DNA of 41,357 nt, from the IMG/VR virus record IMGVR_UViG_3300035698_011883, positions 1 through 41,357 of that record; one strand, given 5' to 3'. Position numbers and translations under genes: made by a program. The stretch is from a virus. The notes under the pieces are model-generated. The model was not told the DNA's origin and did not search any database. It saw only the letters and a list, made by a program, of their open reading frames with translations. The stretch's first letter is position 1. Every line of letters begins with the position of its first letter. This document shows positions 39,200 to 41,357 of the stretch, piece after piece.

Positions 39200-39497
39200 T
39201 TAAAAACTCCTCTAAGTCATGTTCCAGCTTTTGAACTACATAGTCAGTACTTACGTACAGACCTAACGTCCTTTTTATTTCTTTAAGCTTCTTTTCTAGT
39301 TTTTCGTTTTTTGTTAATAAATATCTTATGTCGCCACGAGCGTGAACAATGAAAGCGGCATCTTCTTCTTTATTAACGGACTCACAAACGTCCTCACCGT
39401 CCTTTGTAATTATATCAGTCGGGCTGTAATGAGCGAAACCCCAGTCACCTCTTGTCGTTTTATTAAGTCGTTCATTAATTTCTTGTTCTCTAGTCAT
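39153..39497 (-). CDS. hypothetical protein, MTREQEI family copy 1
   Basis: A 114-residue protein with the layout 'MTREQEINERLNKTTRGDWG', an ITKDGEDVCESVN strand region, 'DAAFIVHARGDIRYLLTKNE' and a coiled-coil end. This follows a widespread small phage pattern ('R..aT.G.W ... D..fI..aR.Di..LL'). The neighbour 39494-39766 has the same layout. GGAGGG precedes ATG 39497. The last 16 codons overlap the next gene. Function unknown. Confidence 0.7.
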   Translation of the reverse strand: MTREQEINERLNKTTRGDWGFAHYSPTDIITKDGEDVCESVNKEEDAAFIVHARGDIRYLLTKNEKLEKKLKEIKRTLGLYVSTDYVVQKLEHDLEEFLNESRKKNARVVTSKM

Positions 39498-39766
39498 ATC
39501 TTACCCTCCAAACGCATTTCTAATATCGCTACCTTTTCTAGTAAGTACCCAATGTCATCTTTTGAATTCGCAATAAATTCTGCATTATTTTTTTCCACTC
39601 CAAAACAATTAGTACCCCCTATCCTATTTCTATATAACCGATTAGTGCTGGGTGTAATGTCCACGCCGTCACAAGCTATGGCATAGAACGGTAAATCACT
39701 TACAATCTTCCACTTACCATGCGTAGTCGCAAGTAAACGCAATTCGATTTCTTGTTCTCTAGTCAT
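39494..39766 (-). CDS. hypothetical protein, MTREQEI family copy 2
   Basis: A 90-residue paralogue of the previous entry: 'MTREQEIELRLLATTHGKWK', then 'NNAEFIANSKDDIGYLLEKV'. I chose ATG 39766 because it gives the same N terminus as the paralogue; an upstream ATG at 39832 adds 22 residues. The middle differs (YAIACDGVDITPSTNRLYRN), as expected if the two copies have diverged. Function unknown. Confidence 0.65.
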   Translation of the reverse strand: MTREQEIELRLLATTHGKWKIVSDLPFYAIACDGVDITPSTNRLYRNRIGGTNCFGVEKNNAEFIANSKDDIGYLLEKVAILEMRLEGKI

Positions 39767-39845
39767 TTTATTCTCTTTGGGTTGCTTAAATTTATTTAAA
39801 AAATTAATTACAAATCTTTCATCGCTATTCATTTTTCATCTCTAT

Positions 39846-39892
39846 CGTTACTAAGAAATATTTAAGTAACGAAAATCTTCTAATTCGTTACT
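39846..39892. promoter_or_regulatory. CGTTACT inverted repeat with third half-site
   Basis: CGTTACT (39846-39852) and AGTAACG (39865-39871) form a perfect inverted repeat, and CGTTACT recurs at 39886-39892. It lies in the only sizeable gap of the right-end leftward group, so it may be an operator or promoter element for the genes below 39.8 kb. Confidence 0.45.
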
Positions 39893-39903
39893 TACATTAG
39901 TAG

Positions 39904-40413
39904 TTATTTTTCCTTCTCTTTACCAATAATATAATCAGGTCGTCGCTGACCAACTTGCGGAATAATCGCCAAAATTGACCAGCCTTCATCTAATCTATAT
40001 TGTAAGTCTTCAGTACAACAATTTGATAAACAATCTACATACTTAAAATGTATTATACTGTGGTCAATCCTAACTTGCGACGAACCCATAAACTCTTTCA
40101 AACTATCTGCTCGGAGTTTATATCCATCTTCACTTTTAATAACCAAAGGCTTTATGCGGTTCACATTTATAAACGTATGATATGTGTCTCCAACATATGC
40201 CCACAACGCTTCGGGCATATTTGCAAGGTCTGTAATTATTCTTTCACCTGTTTCATCTGGACCGAAGCTTACTTGCCAGCCACGCTTTTTTTCGTAATTA
40301 ACGCCACGATTAAATACAAGGACAATACCTAACGCTGACAGTAAGCGAAGCTCTTTCATGTGTTCTTTCTTTATGTTCGTCTTAGTATATATAGTAGATT
40401 TAAGTCTTAGCAT
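39904..40413 (-). CDS. hypothetical protein (169 aa)
   Basis: Starts at ATG 40413 in a TAATG overlap with the upstream gene; an internal ATG (residue 19) is an alternative. Residues 20-35 (KELRLLSALGIVLVFNRGVN) are moderately hydrophobic. A GWQVSFGPDETGERI segment, CLSNCC and a Lys/Glu-rich tail (IIGKEKEK) follow. No family recognised. Confidence 0.65.
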   Translation of the reverse strand: MLRLKSTIYTKTNIKKEHMKELRLLSALGIVLVFNRGVNYEKKRGWQVSFGPDETGERIITDLANMPEALWAYVGDTYHTFINVNRIKPLVIKSEDGYKLRADSLKEFMGSSQVRIDHSIIHFKYVDCLSNCCTEDLQYRLDEGWSILAIIPQVGQRRPDYIIGKEKEK

Positions 40414-40859
40414 TATCTATCCATTAAAATACCGCTTAAAGATTTGCGGTATTGAGAGGCTAAATGAGCACTGCCACTTTCTTCGTTTATTACTTTTACT
40501 AGAAACGCAGACCTTTTTCTTAACTCTTCCGCAAACAAATCTAAGTCTTGATTACAGTGATCTTTAAAACCCACCCATACCTGAGCACCTCTAATATTCA
40601 TCTCATTTAATCTTAAGATAGTATCCATACCATAAACATCAAGAATCCTAGTTAACACAGACAAAGCACCTATGTTTCCTTCAGCCATTTTTGTTATGAC
40701 TTGTTCCACCGTATCATCTAGTAATATATCTTCTCTATTTTCCACCTTGTTAACCTCACCTTTGTTTGCGTGTAGAACAGATTCAGTCCTACTGAATCTT
40801 TCATCCATTTTCTGTTTATAATATTCTAGCTCTGATTTAATACTAACTTTATTCTCCAT
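40413..40859 (-). CDS. conserved phage hypothetical protein (148 aa)
   Basis: ATG 40859 is chosen because it overlaps the Acb2-like gene by only 11 nt; ATG 40922 would overlap by 74 nt. After a charged coiled-coil start, the core 'VEQVITKMAEGNIGALSVLTRIL' and 'RLNEMNIRGAQVWVGFKDHC' matches a protein common in phages ('MaeGNpGALsvl ... Dd.nirG.qIw..fkd'), whose role I do not know. Confidence 0.7.
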   Translation of the reverse strand: MENKVSIKSELEYYKQKMDERFSRTESVLHANKGEVNKVENREDILLDDTVEQVITKMAEGNIGALSVLTRILDVYGMDTILRLNEMNIRGAQVWVGFKDHCNQDLDLFAEELRKRSAFLVKVINEESGSAHLASQYRKSLSGILMDR

Positions 40860-41085
40860 TTTTTCTTTCTTCTTTAAAGATATTATTTCTTGCAATCTGG
40901 TCATCACGAATCGCTTTACCAATCCACATATAGCACTCTTCTAATGCTGTCATAGCTAAAGCTTTTGGTCTTGATGAAACTAACGCTAACTCCATGATAT
41001 CTTCTAATCCAGCACACAGCGTTTTAAATAATTCTTGGTTAGCAATAGATGTTTCGTCGTACTTTGTGTAATCAAATCTACTCAT
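40849..41085 (-). CDS. acb2: Acb2/Tad1-domain anti-CBASS cyclic-nucleotide sponge
   Basis: A 78-residue protein. The C-terminal half, 'SSRPKALAMTALEECYMWIG' followed by 'KAIRDDQIAR', fits the Acb2 family pattern 'R-x-x-x-LA-x-T-x-LEE-x-x-MW-x-x-KAI'. The N-terminal helix (FDYTKYDETSIANQELFKTL) fits too. Known Acb2 proteins form hexamers that bind cyclic di- and trinucleotides and so stop CBASS (and, for relatives, Thoeris) immune signalling. Length is typical (about 80-90). ATG 41085 has AAGGAGAAAT upstream. It lies directly before the tRNA-like element in leftward order, at the start of a run of small accessory genes. Family call is by pattern only. Confidence 0.75.
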   Translation of the reverse strand: MSRFDYTKYDETSIANQELFKTLCAGLEDIMELALVSSRPKALAMTALEECYMWIGKAIRDDQIARNNIFKEERKNGE

Positions 41086-41112
41086 TTTATTTCTCCTTCG
41101 TTAAATTGTTAA

Positions 41113-41227
41113 TGGTGCCCAGCATTGGATTCAAACCAACGTCTACCTACAGTTTAGAGGTCGTCTTATCACACAAGTTACAGGGAGCAAACTACCACGC
41201 CTTCACACTTGTTCGGACCAACCAGGC
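41113..41227 (-). tRNA. tRNA-like gene (class II-like, 115 nt), degenerate or with an anticodon-loop insertion
   Basis: On the minus strand GCCTGGT (5') pairs over 7 bp with GCTGGGC, followed by A and an encoded CCA. The T arm is GTTGG-TTTGAAT-CCAAT. The D-arm region TGGTCCGAACAAGTGTGAAGG resembles serine/leucine tRNAs. The total of 115 nt is about 25 nt too long. The anticodon arm is unclear: AGTTT (35-39) pairs with AAACT (73-77) but encloses 33 nt, while AGTT/AACT encloses 10 nt. T56 replaces the usual C. It may be a tRNA remnant, an intron-bearing tRNA or a tRNA mimic; no amino acid can be assigned. Confidence 0.4.
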
Positions 41228-41243
41228 AAATAATAAAATTAAT

Positions 41244-41357
41244 CTAAAAAATATAGGCTTCGTCTTCTAACACCGTATCTACTTTTTCTCCGAAGCCTTT
41301 AGGAAAATGTTCATCCAAATATTTAAAATCCCCATCAAGAAAAACATCGAGCCTTGC
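41244..41357 (-). CDS. 3' part of a small gene truncated by the window edge
   Basis: Leftward frame open from the window end (ARLDVFLDGDFKYLDEHFPK, then GFGEKVDTVLEDEAYIF) to TAG 41244-41246; 37 codons. If base 41357 and base 1 are the same C, it joins in frame to ...EDMQKIV at the left end. Product acidic and unknown. It ends 16 nt before the tRNA-like element. Confidence 0.55.
   Translation of the reverse strand, partial: ARLDVFLDGDFKYLDEHFPKGFGEKVDTVLEDEAYIF

Noticed and set aside
41113-41188. Reading the tRNA-like element as a standard 76-nt tRNA starting at GCTCCCT
   Set aside because: The length fits but the acceptor stem has two mismatches, the anticodon arm does not pair and T8 is absent. 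The 115-nt version pairs over all seven acceptor positions.
1-41357. CRISPR array or insertion sequence
   Set aside because: No regularly spaced 24-40-bp repeats with unique spacers, and no transposase or integrase motif was seen. The repeat arrays present are too short or irregular.

Overview
The window looks like an essentially complete, A+T-rich genome of a short-tailed (podovirus, T7-like virion) phage of the class Caudoviricetes. The evidence is an unbroken rightward block with the T7-type order: small and large terminase, head-tail connector, scaffold, capsid, tail tubular proteins A and B, three internal virion proteins, tail fibres and an endolysin. Lipoprotein and signal-peptide genes point to a Gram-negative host, but nothing in the sequence names it. 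I see no single-subunit RNA polymerase, integrase or lysogeny cassette, so transcription probably depends on host RNA polymerase and the phage is probably virulent.

Layout. (1) 1-6776, leftward: SNF2-like helicase, a small unknown gene, an ssDNA-binding-like protein, family A DNA polymerase, an XRE regulator and many small overlapping genes. (2) 6777-6986: divergent control region with a strong leftward terminator hairpin. (3) 6987-10128, rightward: AEP primase-SF3 helicase fusion, a small gene and a VRR-NUC nuclease. (4) 10121-12653, leftward: seven small genes, one resembling a DNA sliding clamp. (5) 12654-13203: control/origin-like region with iteron-like repeats. (6) 13204-14658, rightward: three exported proteins (two probable lipoproteins) plus a coiled-coil protein. 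(7) 14659-15669: about 1 kb of repeat-rich non-coding DNA before the late operon. (8) 15670-38129, rightward: packaging, virion and lysis genes. (9) 38130-41357, leftward: small accessory genes with several paralogous pairs, an Acb2-like anti-CBASS gene and a tRNA-like element.

The two ends appear to belong together. The partial leftward reading frame at 41357-41244 continues into the leftward frame at 95-1 if the ends share one base and one frameshift is allowed. The map is therefore probably circular or terminally redundant, and the leftward block 6776 to 1 and 41357 to 38130 may be one early/accessory transcription unit.

How it works together: the leftward and rightward replication blocks supply a mosaic replisome (family A polymerase, primase-helicase, helicase, SSB-like, clamp-like, nuclease). 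The rightward late block builds and releases the particle. The accessory genes at the right end and the exported proteins before the late block are the likely host-interaction and anti-defence functions. The most unusual points are an in-frame TAA inside the otherwise intact tail tubular protein A gene, a chain of RNA hairpins before the capsid gene, repeat arrays in two non-coding regions, and a 115-nt tRNA-like element with no clear anticodon arm.
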